From Gemmatales bacterium (GTDB lineage: Bacteria; Planctomycetota; Planctomycetia; Gemmatales; Gemmataceae): a DNA stretch of 64,000 nucleotides. Location of the stretch: positions 434,001 to 498,000 of the forward strand of contig BPJP01000004.1 in assembly GCA_026004675.1 (NCBI GenBank), in the 5' to 3' direction. Positions 28,582-37,896 of this stretch are shown here, piece after piece. The notes under the pieces were generated by a model that did not search any database, was not told the origin of the DNA, and saw only the letters and a program-made list of their open reading frames with translations. Made by a program: the position numbers and the translations under genes. How positions within the stretch are numbered: position 1 is the stretch's first letter; every line of letters begins with the position of its first letter.

Positions 28582-30942
28582 ATGTCTGGTCGTCTCTTTC
28601 CTCCCTTTGCGATGTTGTTTTTTTTGATTGGGCCCTCGATCGGCATGGCCGGTACGACGCCTGGTGCAGCGATGCGCTGGTCGAAAACCGGTCCGGGCGG
28701 AACGCCGGAATTCGAACGCCACGTGTTGCCTCTGTTGGGCAAGCTCGGCTGCAGCAACCGCGCCTGTCACGGTTCGTTTCAGGGACAAAACGGCTTCCGC
28801 TTGAGCCTTTTCGCTTCCGATCCGCAAGCCGACCGGGACGCGCTCGCGCTTGCCGAACAAGGCAAACGCCCACGCATCGACCTGGCCAATCCGGAGCAGA
28901 GTCTGGCGATCACCAAGCCGAGTTTGCAACGCCGACATCGTGGCGGAAAACGCTTCGACGTCGGCAGCTGGCAGCATCGCCTCCTTTTGGACTGGATTCG
29001 CGCCGGGGCCCCCTACGATCCAAAGAATGACTCGAAAATCGAACGGTTGCAGATTTCGCCGACGGAAATCGTCACCATGCCGGGCAGACCTCCGGTGCCG
29101 CTACGTCTCCTCGCCACGTTTTCCGATGGCACCAGTGAGGATGTCACTCCGCTGACCACTTTCGACAGCCAGGACGACGGCATCGCGAAAGTCTCCGAAG
29201 ACGGGCTTGTCCATGCTGTCCGAGCCGGAGACACCGGAATCATTGCCACCTATGGCGGGCGGGTCGTCACTTGCCAGGTACTCGTCCCGCGCCCCGACGA
29301 TGGGATCGCTTTCCCCGACTTTCCCGCCAACAACAGGATCGACGTGCTGATCCGCGATAAACTGCAGAAGCTCAACATCAGGCCTTCGGAATTATGCAGC
29401 GATGAAGTTTTCCTGCGCCGCGCCTATCTCGACGTGACCGGGACGTTGCCGACCCCCTCACAAGCCCGCAGGTTTCTCAGTGATAAACGTCCGGACCGTC
29501 GGGCCCGCCTGATCGATGAACTTCTCGCCCGGCCCGAATATGCCACCTATTGGGCGTCGATCTTCTGCGAGGTCACGGGAGCCAACGGCATCAATCCGCA
29601 TCCGCAAGTGACGTATCTCTGGCACGACTGGCTGGAAGAAAAACTCAGAAACAACTGGCCCTACGACAGGATCGTTGGCGGCATTCTGACTGCTACCTCG
29701 CTCGAAGGGCGTTCCCGGCAAGAACTGCTCGCCGAGATCGACGCCGTTCGCAAAAACATGAAAGTCAACCCCGATCGTCCCTACCAGTGGACGCGCGACT
29801 TCGACCGCGGCGTCTACGCCAAACGCAAGACCCTCGACCTCTACTGGCTGCGCATCCCCAACCGCCAGCCCGAGCGAATCGCCTTGCAGACGGCGACCTC
29901 TCTGTTGGGAATTCGGCTCCAGTGCGCTCAATGCCACAAGCATCCGTTCGATCGCTGGACCAAACAGGACTTCGATCAGTTTCAATCCTTCTTCAAGGTG
30001 GTGGAATACGTTTACGCGCCCACCGGCGGACCGTTGCCGAGAAAGGGAAGGATCTGTTATGGCCGGGATGAAATCCGCGTCGGTGTGCAAAAACGCTATC
30101 AACAAGATTTGAAACGCCTGCCTCCCAAACTTCCAGGCGGCGACGTTATCCCGTATGAAGAAGGGAGCGATCCGCGCGTCGCTTTGTGGGAATGGATGCG
30201 ATCGCCCGACAATCCCTACTTTGCCCCCTGCATCGTCAATCGAATTTGGGCACACTATTTCGGGATCGGTATCGTCAATCCCATCGAAGACCTCGCTCAG
30301 GGGAACCCGCCGTCGAACCCGAAACTGCTCCAGTGGCTGGCCAGGGATTTCATCGCCAGCGGTTTCGATCTCAAACATCTGCACCGCCAGATTCTCAACA
30401 GCCGAACGTATCAACTGTCCTGGATTCCCAACGATTCCAACCGCTTGGACAAGCGGTCATTTTCGCATGCCCAGCTGCGCCGATTGCCGGCCGAGGTGTT
30501 GCTCAATATCGTGGCGACAACGACCGGCATCCCCTATGAATTCAGCTACTCTCCTCCTGGCACGACGCCCCTTTCGTTCAACGTGCCATTGCGCACTCCT
30601 TATTCGCTTCAGATTTTTGGCCGGGGTCCGCGCAAGCAAGCCTGTGGCAATTGCGAACGCAGCAACACACCGGCCCTGAATCAGGCTCTTTATCTTCTCA
30701 ACGACGACGACATCAATAGCCGAGTCGATGCCAAACGGGGACGGTTGCTCGAATTGCAAAACCTGGCTGACGACCGCGACGTTGTCGAAGAACTTTACCT
30801 GGCAGCGCTGTCGCGCTTCCCAACCAAGGACGAAATGAACGAATCACTCCGCTACCGTTTGGAATGCGACTCGCGCGCCGAATGGATGGAAGACTTGCTC
30901 TGGAGTTTGCTTAACGTCCGTGAGTTCGTGTTTAATCATTAA
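28582..30942 (+). CDS. DUF1549/DUF1553 surface protein with Ig-like (Big2) domain
   Basis: About 786 residues from the ATG at 28582 (GGAG six bases upstream; a signal peptide follows). The N-terminus has a cytochrome-like segment with CSNRACHG (a Cx4CH, not a canonical CxxCH). A bacterial Ig-like domain (about residues 170-255: LLATFSDGTSEDVTPLTTF, then GDTGIIATYGG) comes next. DUF1549 (RIDVLIRDKLQKLNIRPSEL, CAQCHKHPFDRW) and DUF1553 (PCIVNRIWAHYFGIGIVNPI, TPALNQALYLLNDDDI) complete it. It is followed at 59 bases by a DUF1501 gene. Compared with the 23946-26558 gene, the Big2 insertion and altered first motif mark it as a different subfamily. Confidence 0.9.
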   Translation: MSGRLFPPFAMLFFLIGPSIGMAGTTPGAAMRWSKTGPGGTPEFERHVLPLLGKLGCSNRACHGSFQGQNGFRLSLFASDPQADRDALALAEQGKRPRIDLANPEQSLAITKPSLQRRHRGGKRFDVGSWQHRLLLDWIRAGAPYDPKNDSKIERLQISPTEIVTMPGRPPVPLRLLATFSDGTSEDVTPLTTFDSQDDGIAKVSEDGLVHAVRAGDTGIIATYGGRVVTCQVLVPRPDDGIAFPDFPANNRIDVLIRDKLQKLNIRPSELCSDEVFLRRAYLDVTGTLPTPSQARRFLSDKRPDRRARLIDELLARPEYATYWASIFCEVTGANGINPHPQVTYLWHDWLEEKLRNNWPYDRIVGGILTATSLEGRSRQELLAEIDAVRKNMKVNPDRPYQWTRDFDRGVYAKRKTLDLYWLRIPNRQPERIALQTATSLLGIRLQCAQCHKHPFDRWTKQDFDQFQSFFKVVEYVYAPTGGPLPRKGRICYGRDEIRVGVQKRYQQDLKRLPPKLPGGDVIPYEEGSDPRVALWEWMRSPDNPYFAPCIVNRIWAHYFGIGIVNPIEDLAQGNPPSNPKLLQWLARDFIASGFDLKHLHRQILNSRTYQLSWIPNDSNRLDKRSFSHAQLRRLPAEVLLNIVATTTGIPYEFSYSPPGTTPLSFNVPLRTPYSLQIFGRGPRKQACGNCERSNTPALNQALYLLNDDDINSRVDAKRGRLLELQNLADDRDVVEELYLAALSRFPTKDEMNESLRYRLECDSRAEWMEDLLWSLLNVREFVFNH

Positions 30943-31001
30943 GGCCCGACGGTATCGCTGTCGCGAACCGGATCGTGGACCAACAAGCGAAAGGACCAAT
31001 C

Positions 31002-32279
31002 ATGCATCGTCGCGATTTTCTGCGGATCGGCGGCAGTCTGTGCGGGTTGAGCATCGTCGATTTGCTCCGCCTCGAGGCGACGGGCGCGATCCCCGACAAG
31101 GACGCCGGCAAGAGTGCCATCTTCATTTTCCTCTGCGGCGGGCAATCGCACCATGATACCTGGGACATGAAGCCCGAAAACAAAGAGATCGGCGGCGAAT
31201 TCAAACCCATTCGGACTGTTGTCCCCGATTTGCAGGTCTGCGAGCGGATGCCCAAACTCGCCCAGCAGGCAGACAAATACACTGTGCTCCGCAACGTCAG
31301 CCATCGCCTGGCCGTACATGGCCCGGGACAACAATACCTCCGTACCGGTAATCGGCCTCTGCCTTCGGTCGAATATCCCGATTATGGTGCCGTGGTAACG
31401 AAAGAATTGCCGGCTCCAAAAGGGATCCCTCCCTACATTTCGTTGCCGATCGCCCGTACCAATAGTGTGGTCGAATCCGCCGGCTATCTTGGGGTAGCCT
31501 ATCGTTCCTTTTCGGTTCCGGGGGATCCGAGCAGCCCCGAGTTTTCCGTCCGCGCTTTGGCTACCCCTACAGGCATCGACGGCAAACGCATCCAACGCCG
31601 TTTCGGCTTCATGAACCGTATCGACAAGGGACTGCGCCAAGCCGACACGAAAAACCTCGAACTGGAAGGGATGGATCGTTTCTATGAGAAAGCGTATGAC
31701 GTGTTGCAGTCGGCTGCGCTGCGTGCTGCATTTGAACTCCAGCGCGAAAAAGCCTTGGTCCGCGAACGTTACGGCATGAATCGTTTTGGCCAGGCGTGCT
31801 TGCTGGCTCGCCGACTGGTACAAGCCGGTGCCCGGTTCGTCGAGATCGACTTCGGCAGTTGGGATACGCACCAGGACAACTTCAGCACCTTGAAAAACAC
31901 GTTGTTGCCGCCCTGGGACCAGGGACTGGCCGCCCTGCTCGAAGACCTGAAGGAACAAGGAATGCTCGACAAAACCATCGTCTGGTCGACGGGGGAATTC
32001 GGCCGGACGCCGAAGATCAACAATAACGCTGGCCGCGACCATTGGCCTCGTGCCATGAGCATGCTTCTAGCCGGTGGTGGCATCCCTGGCGGGCAAGTCG
32101 TCGGCAAGACCGACAAAGACGGCGCCGAACCGGTCGGCGATGCCTATTCGCCGGACGATGTCGCTGCTAGTTTCCTCCGCCTCATGGGGATCGACCACCA
32201 CAAGGAGTATTACACGCCCGACGGCCGGCCCATGCTGATCGTCCGCGAAGGCAAGCCGATCAAGGAACTGGTAGGCTGA
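31002..32279 (+). CDS. DUF1501 protein
   Basis: A 425-residue DUF1501 family protein. The start at 31002 is supported by AAGGA upstream and by the leader MHRRDFLRIGGSLCGLSIVD, a Tat-like pattern. Family blocks are AIFIFLCGGQSHHDTWDMKP, MPKLAQQADKYTVLRNVSH, AGARFVEIDFGSWDTHQDN, KTIVWSTGEFGRTPKINN, GRDHWPRAMSMLLAGGGIPG and AYSPDDVAASFLRLMGID. It is cotranscribed with the DUF1549/Big2 gene. The fold is alkaline-phosphatase/sulfatase-like; activity is unproven. Confidence 0.92.
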   Translation: MHRRDFLRIGGSLCGLSIVDLLRLEATGAIPDKDAGKSAIFIFLCGGQSHHDTWDMKPENKEIGGEFKPIRTVVPDLQVCERMPKLAQQADKYTVLRNVSHRLAVHGPGQQYLRTGNRPLPSVEYPDYGAVVTKELPAPKGIPPYISLPIARTNSVVESAGYLGVAYRSFSVPGDPSSPEFSVRALATPTGIDGKRIQRRFGFMNRIDKGLRQADTKNLELEGMDRFYEKAYDVLQSAALRAAFELQREKALVRERYGMNRFGQACLLARRLVQAGARFVEIDFGSWDTHQDNFSTLKNTLLPPWDQGLAALLEDLKEQGMLDKTIVWSTGEFGRTPKINNNAGRDHWPRAMSMLLAGGGIPGGQVVGKTDKDGAEPVGDAYSPDDVAASFLRLMGIDHHKEYYTPDGRPMLIVREGKPIKELVG

Positions 32280-32317
32280 GCAGCGACTTTTCCTGCGACT
32301 TCGAGAAAGCGCTGCAG

Positions 32318-33928
32318 TCATGTTCCCTTCCGCAGGTCATAGCAGCACAGATGGCCGGTTTCCGTGCGCTGAAACAGGCAGCCGTCCGCATAAGGGTATT
32401 CCATGTACACCTCGTAACCGGTGCTCGGAGCCTCGGGCGGCGCATAGATAGACCCGAGCCGTTTGAAATTGCTTGGATCTGCCGAAAACATCTCCATCCG
32501 ACTGCCACCGGTTTTGGCTTTGTGAGCGGCATCGCACCACTTGATCAGGCGATCTTCCACAAGCAGCATCATCGACCCGCGGAAATCGTTTTCCTCGCTG
32601 TGCAGGAGTTTGCCCGTCTTTTCTTCGATCACATGTAGGTGCTGTTTGCCATCGACCGGGTGATGCGAGCAGAACAAGTAAACCAGGCCGTCGCGCATGA
32701 CCACGGCCCGTCGAGCACAGGAATCCATCCAATTGACGAACAGATTTTCGGTCCGGTCTTGCATGCTCCAAGCGCGTTGGGCTCCTTTCGGGCTAAAACG
32801 ATAGGCACCATACAAGCCGAAATGGATGCCTCGCTTCGGGCCGGCTTTTTGCGAACCGATATTCACGATAACGTGGTCGGCGGAACAAGTGAGCGAGGCC
32901 CAATTCGGCGCCAGCTTGTCGACGGTCCATAGCACCTTTCCCCGACGCGGGTCGATCATGTGCAGGGATCCCTTGCTGGTGGCAACAAGAAGGTATTCGC
33001 GCTGTTCATAATGCAAAACAGCAGGTGTAGCGTATTGGCAATTGATCGCGGGGATTTCCCAGAGGGTTTTGCCGCTCATCGGATCGACGCCGCGCAAACT
33101 GACATCCGGGGCCGCATCGAAGAGAGGGACAACCAGAACCCCATCGGCAACGACCAGGGAGGCATCCCAACCCAGGTAGCCGAGAAGGGTTTTGGCATCA
33201 AGACACTTCTTCTTTCGTGCTTCCATCGCAAGATGGGTCTTGCCGAGGTCGGTTTCCCACAGTTTGTTGCCGCTTCGTGCCTCATAGGCATACAGCCGGC
33301 CTGTCGTCCCCATGTTGAACACTTTGCCGTCCAACCAGGCGGGCGCTACCCCGAAGCCAAGTCGTTTACCCATATACCGGTTGAGGCCTTTTCCCTCCTC
33401 GACGGCTTTCCAGACGGTTTTGCCGGTGCGCTGGTCGAGAGCGATAAGCAGGTCATCGGCCCCGATGCGGAGTTGCTGCTGCAGTTTTTTGCGTTGCTCG
33501 GCAGCGATCGGCTTTTGAAAATTCTTCAAGTGCGGCAGGTTTTCCGCCCACACTCGGCCAGAAGGCTGAAAGGAGCTGACGAAGATCAGACCATCCGCGA
33601 TAATGGGCCCAAAGCAGGAACCCGGATGAGTCGGACGGATGATCAGGTCGCTGAGAAAGGAAGACGCGCCCCCTTTGCCAAAACCGAAGTGGTCCTCGCT
33701 TCGCCAAAGCAGCCTGGTCTTTGCGAGATCGTCGACCAAACGATGGCCGTACCGTCTGGGGTTGAAATTGCCAAACGGACCGTTATTCATCGGCCAGTCG
33801 GGTTCACTGGTGCGCCTGAACGCAGAAACGAACTGGAGATTAACCGACAGAGCTGCGATCGAAGCGGCGGTTCGTTTCAATACCTCCCGCCGGGTCATTG
33901 ACTCATCGAACATGGCCGGTTGCAACAT
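32318..33928 (-). CDS. PQQ-like beta-propeller protein with Tat-type leader
   Basis: About 536 residues. The leader contains MTRREVLKRTAASIAALSVN. A PQQ-like (quinoprotein alcohol dehydrogenase-like) propeller follows, with repeated blade motifs: LLIALDQRTGKTVWKAVEE, RLYAYEARSGNKLWETDLG, LRGVDPMSGKTLWEIPAIN, LHMIDPRRGKVLWTVDKLA. No cytochrome domain is attached. ATGs at 33928, 33913 and 33898 are possible; 33928 has the best Shine-Dalgarno (GGAGAAAGAG). It lies downstream of the SMP-30-like gene on the same strand and may share its transcript. Confidence 0.8.
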   Translation of the reverse strand: MLQPAMFDESMTRREVLKRTAASIAALSVNLQFVSAFRRTSEPDWPMNNGPFGNFNPRRYGHRLVDDLAKTRLLWRSEDHFGFGKGGASSFLSDLIIRPTHPGSCFGPIIADGLIFVSSFQPSGRVWAENLPHLKNFQKPIAAEQRKKLQQQLRIGADDLLIALDQRTGKTVWKAVEEGKGLNRYMGKRLGFGVAPAWLDGKVFNMGTTGRLYAYEARSGNKLWETDLGKTHLAMEARKKKCLDAKTLLGYLGWDASLVVADGVLVVPLFDAAPDVSLRGVDPMSGKTLWEIPAINCQYATPAVLHYEQREYLLVATSKGSLHMIDPRRGKVLWTVDKLAPNWASLTCSADHVIVNIGSQKAGPKRGIHFGLYGAYRFSPKGAQRAWSMQDRTENLFVNWMDSCARRAVVMRDGLVYLFCSHHPVDGKQHLHVIEEKTGKLLHSEENDFRGSMMLLVEDRLIKWCDAAHKAKTGGSRMEMFSADPSNFKRLGSIYAPPEAPSTGYEVYMEYPYADGCLFQRTETGHLCCYDLRKGT

Positions 33929-33951
33929 GACTCTTTCTCCGATCAATCGGA

Positions 33952-35637
33952 TCAACGATCGTGTTTGGCGGAAAGAGAAACCGCATAGAGCGAGTTGTTG
34001 GTGGTTACGAACAAGGTAAGGCCGTCGTTGCCGCCGAATGCCAGGTTGGTGCCGCTGCCCTTGGGAATGCGGAGGGTCCCGACGCGCTTTCCTTCAGGGG
34101 ACAACACGACCACCGAGCCACCGGCGGTTGCATACAAATTGCCGTCGGGACCGAACGCCAAACCGTCTGGCCCCCGGACGTCAGCCCATTTTCGGGATCG
34201 GCCGGCTTCGACATCGAGCTGACCATCTGGCGTCAACGGAAAGCGATAAATGCCGGAAAATTTGCGGTTTTTATAGTTCGAAATGCCGACAAAAAGCGCC
34301 TTGGCGTCGGGCGAGACGGCAACGCCGTTCGGGTTGGCGAGCACAGGGATGGCTTCGCCGTCGAATGCGACGTGGACAGTTTTTTTGTTGGGGTCCACGA
34401 CGGACAGCCGACCTTTGTCCGGGTCTTTGAGTGTTGAGAAATAAATCAAGCCGTTCGGTGCGATGGCCAGATCATTGAGAGAGAGGTCGCGTCCACCGGC
34501 GGCTTTTTCGAGAATCACTTGTGGCTCCTCGCCTGGAAGCCAACTTGCCAACTTGCCATCGAAGACACCGTAAAAGCGTCCGTCCGGGCCGACTCTCCCC
34601 CGATAACCCGCTCGCCATACCGTGATCTTGTCGGGCAACGTCAACTGATACAATTGGCCTCTCTGCAAATCGGAGAAGATCAAGCATCGCTTGCGGGCCA
34701 GCCAGCTCGGTGTGTCCAGCTTGTCGAACCCGTTTTTTATCAGCTTCAGTTGCAGGCCGTCTAAATTGGGTGATCGGGATGGTCGACCATTGGAAGATCT
34801 TTCGGCAAAGCTGCCTTCACGGCGGACGGGATCGAGACTGGGACGATAGGCTTCGCGAGTGGCTGGCGACGTATCGGGCAATTCATCCGGGCCTTTGAAA
34901 GGACGAACCGGCGTTTTCTCCGGGGGCAATTTCTCCCCGGCATCCAGAATGCGACCGTTCGTCAGATCGACCCGGATGATTCGCCCATGGGCCGCTTTGC
35001 TTCCTTTCGGTTTCACTACCTCGAATTCGAGAATGGTGTAGTCAGGGCTTACTCGATAAAAAGCGTATGCGGGGCGCGGTGTCTTTTTGTACTTCAAACC
35101 GTCCAATTCGACGATCCAATGGATGCGGTTGAACACCACCAGAGCGCGATCCCACTCCTCCGGTTTGAGAAAATCGTTTACTCCAAGCGTTTTCAGCACT
35201 GTGCCATCGTTGCGATAAATCACAATGCGACGAGTAAACGCTTCGTGGTTGCGATCCTTTGCCTTCCCTGGATTCGACACCACACGGTGCGCATAATGCA
35301 TGCCGGACTTGGTCGATGACCAGAGGGTGATGTGCTGGAACAAGGCGAAGGTCTGGCCGTCAGGCGCCATAAACAGTTGAGCATGAACTTGGCCTTTGCT
35401 GACTTCACGTCCTTCAAGCCGCCGTGTCTCTTTGGTTTGGTTGTCCTTCCAGACGAACTCCCATTTGTTGGGGCCGTGGTTGGTTATTTTGCCTACCGGC
35501 TCGGCTGTCACCACAAATCGCCCGTCGGCCGACTGGCAACCGTCGATGAAGCATGGCTGTTCATACCCGGCTTGAACCAGCGAGCCGGAGCACATCGTGC
35601 TTGTAAAAACGAACAAGACAATCCTACGGTCCATCAT
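33952..35637 (-). CDS. Exported SMP-30/gluconolactonase-like (NHL-type) propeller protein
   Basis: About 561 residues from the ATG at 35637 (AAGGAAA just upstream), where a signal peptide (MMDRRIVLFVFTSTMCSGSL) begins. The first 270 residues are an unrecognised beta-rich domain (CQSADGRFVVTAEPVG). The C-terminal half matches the SMP-30/gluconolactonase fold: DLAIAPNGLIYFSTLKDPDK, PNGVAVSPDAKALFVGISN, DVRGPDGLAFGPDGNLYATA. It probably hydrolyses a lactone or acts as a binding propeller; substrate unknown. Confidence 0.75.
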   Translation of the reverse strand: MMDRRIVLFVFTSTMCSGSLVQAGYEQPCFIDGCQSADGRFVVTAEPVGKITNHGPNKWEFVWKDNQTKETRRLEGREVSKGQVHAQLFMAPDGQTFALFQHITLWSSTKSGMHYAHRVVSNPGKAKDRNHEAFTRRIVIYRNDGTVLKTLGVNDFLKPEEWDRALVVFNRIHWIVELDGLKYKKTPRPAYAFYRVSPDYTILEFEVVKPKGSKAAHGRIIRVDLTNGRILDAGEKLPPEKTPVRPFKGPDELPDTSPATREAYRPSLDPVRREGSFAERSSNGRPSRSPNLDGLQLKLIKNGFDKLDTPSWLARKRCLIFSDLQRGQLYQLTLPDKITVWRAGYRGRVGPDGRFYGVFDGKLASWLPGEEPQVILEKAAGGRDLSLNDLAIAPNGLIYFSTLKDPDKGRLSVVDPNKKTVHVAFDGEAIPVLANPNGVAVSPDAKALFVGISNYKNRKFSGIYRFPLTPDGQLDVEAGRSRKWADVRGPDGLAFGPDGNLYATAGGSVVVLSPEGKRVGTLRIPKGSGTNLAFGGNDGLTLFVTTNNSLYAVSLSAKHDR

Positions 35638-35835
35638 TTTCCTTTCATCAGACGAGAAGAACAGCATCGACGAACCGAAGCGGCCCGGATGCCCGTTGTA
35701 GGATTTGGGAAGGCAGGGCCGCCATGTTAGCAACTTTTCGCGAAAAAAGTCGTTGGCCGACAGAAAATCCTGGAGAGGGACAGGCGCCCCGGAAAACGAA
35801 CGCCGATCAAGGAACGGGTGCGGGCATAGTGGGGA

Positions 35836-37629
35836 TCAGTTGGCCCGCGTTGGAATGTCTGTCTGTGTACCTTTGACGGGAAGGTAGACGGTGATGGCCG
35901 TGCCGCGACCGACGGCGGATTCGACCTGCACAGCACCGCCATGGCTGCGAACGATGCCATGTACGGCGGCCAGACCCAGACCGCGACCGAGCTCCTTGGT
36001 CGTGTAAAACGGATCAAAGATTCTTTGTACTGTTTGTTGGTCCATGCCTACGCCAGTGTCGCGGACCCGTAAATAAACGTACTCCACGCCAGGCGTCAAC
36101 GAACCTCCCGCTCCGAAGTCGAATGCCTCTTGCTGTCGAACATCGAATATTGCAGTTCCCGTTTCGATCGTCACCGTGCCGGACTCGCTCGTCAGCGCTT
36201 CGAACGCGTTGGTCAAAAGGTTCATGACGACCTGGCTGATCTGTGTCGGGTCGCCGGAGATGGGTGGCAGATCGTGGCGCAGCCGCGTCCGGATGACGGC
36301 ATTCTGCGGCACGGAGACTTTGAGCAATTGCAGCATGTCGTTGACCACGTCGTTCAGATGCACGTCACGAATGGTCACTCTTCCTTTGCCCGCGTAGGCC
36401 AGCATCTGTCGACACAACGAAGCAGCGCGCTCTGCCGACGACTGGATGCTTTTGAGCATCTGGACGATCTCGGCATCGGCCGGGACGCGCTCTTCCAGCA
36501 AATGGGCGTAACCAAGCACAGCGGTCAACAGGTTGTTGAAGTCGTGGGCCACACCCGCCGTCAGCACGCTCAGGCTTTCCAGTTTCTGCGTGTGAAACAT
36601 TCGTGCTTCGAGCTTTCTGCGTTCCTCCTCGGCGCGTTTCCGTTCCGTCAGGTCGAGGAACGTGATCACTGCACCGGCACGTTCCTTCGTTTGCGGGTCG
36701 CGATAGGGGACGGCCGAAATCAGACACCAGACCATGTGTCCTTTGGGGTGTTTGATTCCCAAAACCTGCGGCTGCGTCGTTTCCCCGTTGCTCAAACACT
36801 GCAAGACCGGCGATCGTTCCGGCGGACACGGCCTGCCGTCTTCGAAAAATGTGCGGTCGCGAAAATCGTCCAACCGTAGTTTGCAGATGACCCCTTCCGG
36901 GTAGCCAATCAATCGCTGTGCCTCTTCATTCGCTTTGACGATGTCGCCTTCCTTGGAGACCAATAGCACGCCCACAGGGACGCACTCCAGAATGCGCCGG
37001 TTCAATTCTTCGCTGCGGCGGATGGCCTGTTCGGCTTCTAATCGTGCCGCCATCTCCTGCTCGAGTTGTCTGGTCCGCTCAATGAGCTGTTGTTCCGTTT
37101 CCAGCCGCTCGAACTCCGCTCCTGCCCGATCGGCAAACAGGCGGATCACTGCTGCCTGGATCGCATCGTGGTGCTTTGGCGCCGAATGCACCGCCGCCAG
37201 GATTCCCAAAACCTTGTCCCCCGTGCCTCGAACCGGCAAACCCATGTAGCTCCGCATGCCATTTTGCGCTAGCCAGATATCATCGGGGAACAATTCATGA
37301 ACATGATCGGGAAACGTACACAGAGATCGCTGAACGACTCGTTCACAGGGAGTGCCACGCAGGGGATAATCGAAATTGTCAACAAGCTGGCCACGAAACC
37401 AGACGGCAACGGTGCGAACCACTTCCGGTTCTTGCTGGATCAGTCGACCGAGCAGAACACAATCGACGCCCAGAGCCTGGCTGAGGTGCTGGACCAAGGA
37501 TCGCAAATATTCCTCGCCGACGGCACGGCGCGTGCCATTGGCGAGCATTTCCAAGAGCGAAAGGCTCTCGGTCAGGGAGCGGAGTTCGACAGCATTCGCA
37601 AATTCGTGAGGTAGTGCCGACGAATTCAT
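35836..37629 (-). CDS. GAF-PAS sensor histidine kinase
   Basis: A 597-residue soluble kinase without membrane helices. It has a GAF domain (about 45-180: VQHLSQALGVDCVLLGRLIQ, SYMGLPVRGTGDKVLGIL), a coiled coil, a PAS domain with PAC (about 212-335: LECVPVGVLLVSKEGDIVKA), a HisKA-type dimerisation helix with the phosphoacceptor His in LTAGVAHDFNNLLTAVLGYA, and HATPase_c with N box VVMNLLTNAFEAL and G boxes RDTGVGM and GRGLGLAAVHG. It has no receiver domain. No response regulator adjoins it; the nearest is the NtrC-type protein at 40943. Confidence 0.92.
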   Translation of the reverse strand: MNSSALPHEFANAVELRSLTESLSLLEMLANGTRRAVGEEYLRSLVQHLSQALGVDCVLLGRLIQQEPEVVRTVAVWFRGQLVDNFDYPLRGTPCERVVQRSLCTFPDHVHELFPDDIWLAQNGMRSYMGLPVRGTGDKVLGILAAVHSAPKHHDAIQAAVIRLFADRAGAEFERLETEQQLIERTRQLEQEMAARLEAEQAIRRSEELNRRILECVPVGVLLVSKEGDIVKANEEAQRLIGYPEGVICKLRLDDFRDRTFFEDGRPCPPERSPVLQCLSNGETTQPQVLGIKHPKGHMVWCLISAVPYRDPQTKERAGAVITFLDLTERKRAEEERRKLEARMFHTQKLESLSVLTAGVAHDFNNLLTAVLGYAHLLEERVPADAEIVQMLKSIQSSAERAASLCRQMLAYAGKGRVTIRDVHLNDVVNDMLQLLKVSVPQNAVIRTRLRHDLPPISGDPTQISQVVMNLLTNAFEALTSESGTVTIETGTAIFDVRQQEAFDFGAGGSLTPGVEYVYLRVRDTGVGMDQQTVQRIFDPFYTTKELGRGLGLAAVHGIVRSHGGAVQVESAVGRGTAITVYLPVKGTQTDIPTRAN

Positions 37630-37896
37630 GCTCCCAATCCCGACTTTGGCCCGAACGCGGGCTGCCTTGAAGCAGCAATAATCAAACTTCCACTTTACCG
37701 GCGATTCTTCCCGATGCCAGTAAAAAAATAGTCGTTGACTATTGGTGTCTCATCGAGAGGAAAAACCTGGCGATCGTGACTCGCAGGTTCCAAACACGAA
37801 CTGATTGCAACTTCTGGTTGGCCAGCGATCCGTTGCCCACTGGAAACGACCGGTCAATGCGGTTAAGCTTTAAAGATCGACAGGCGGAGGTGGATC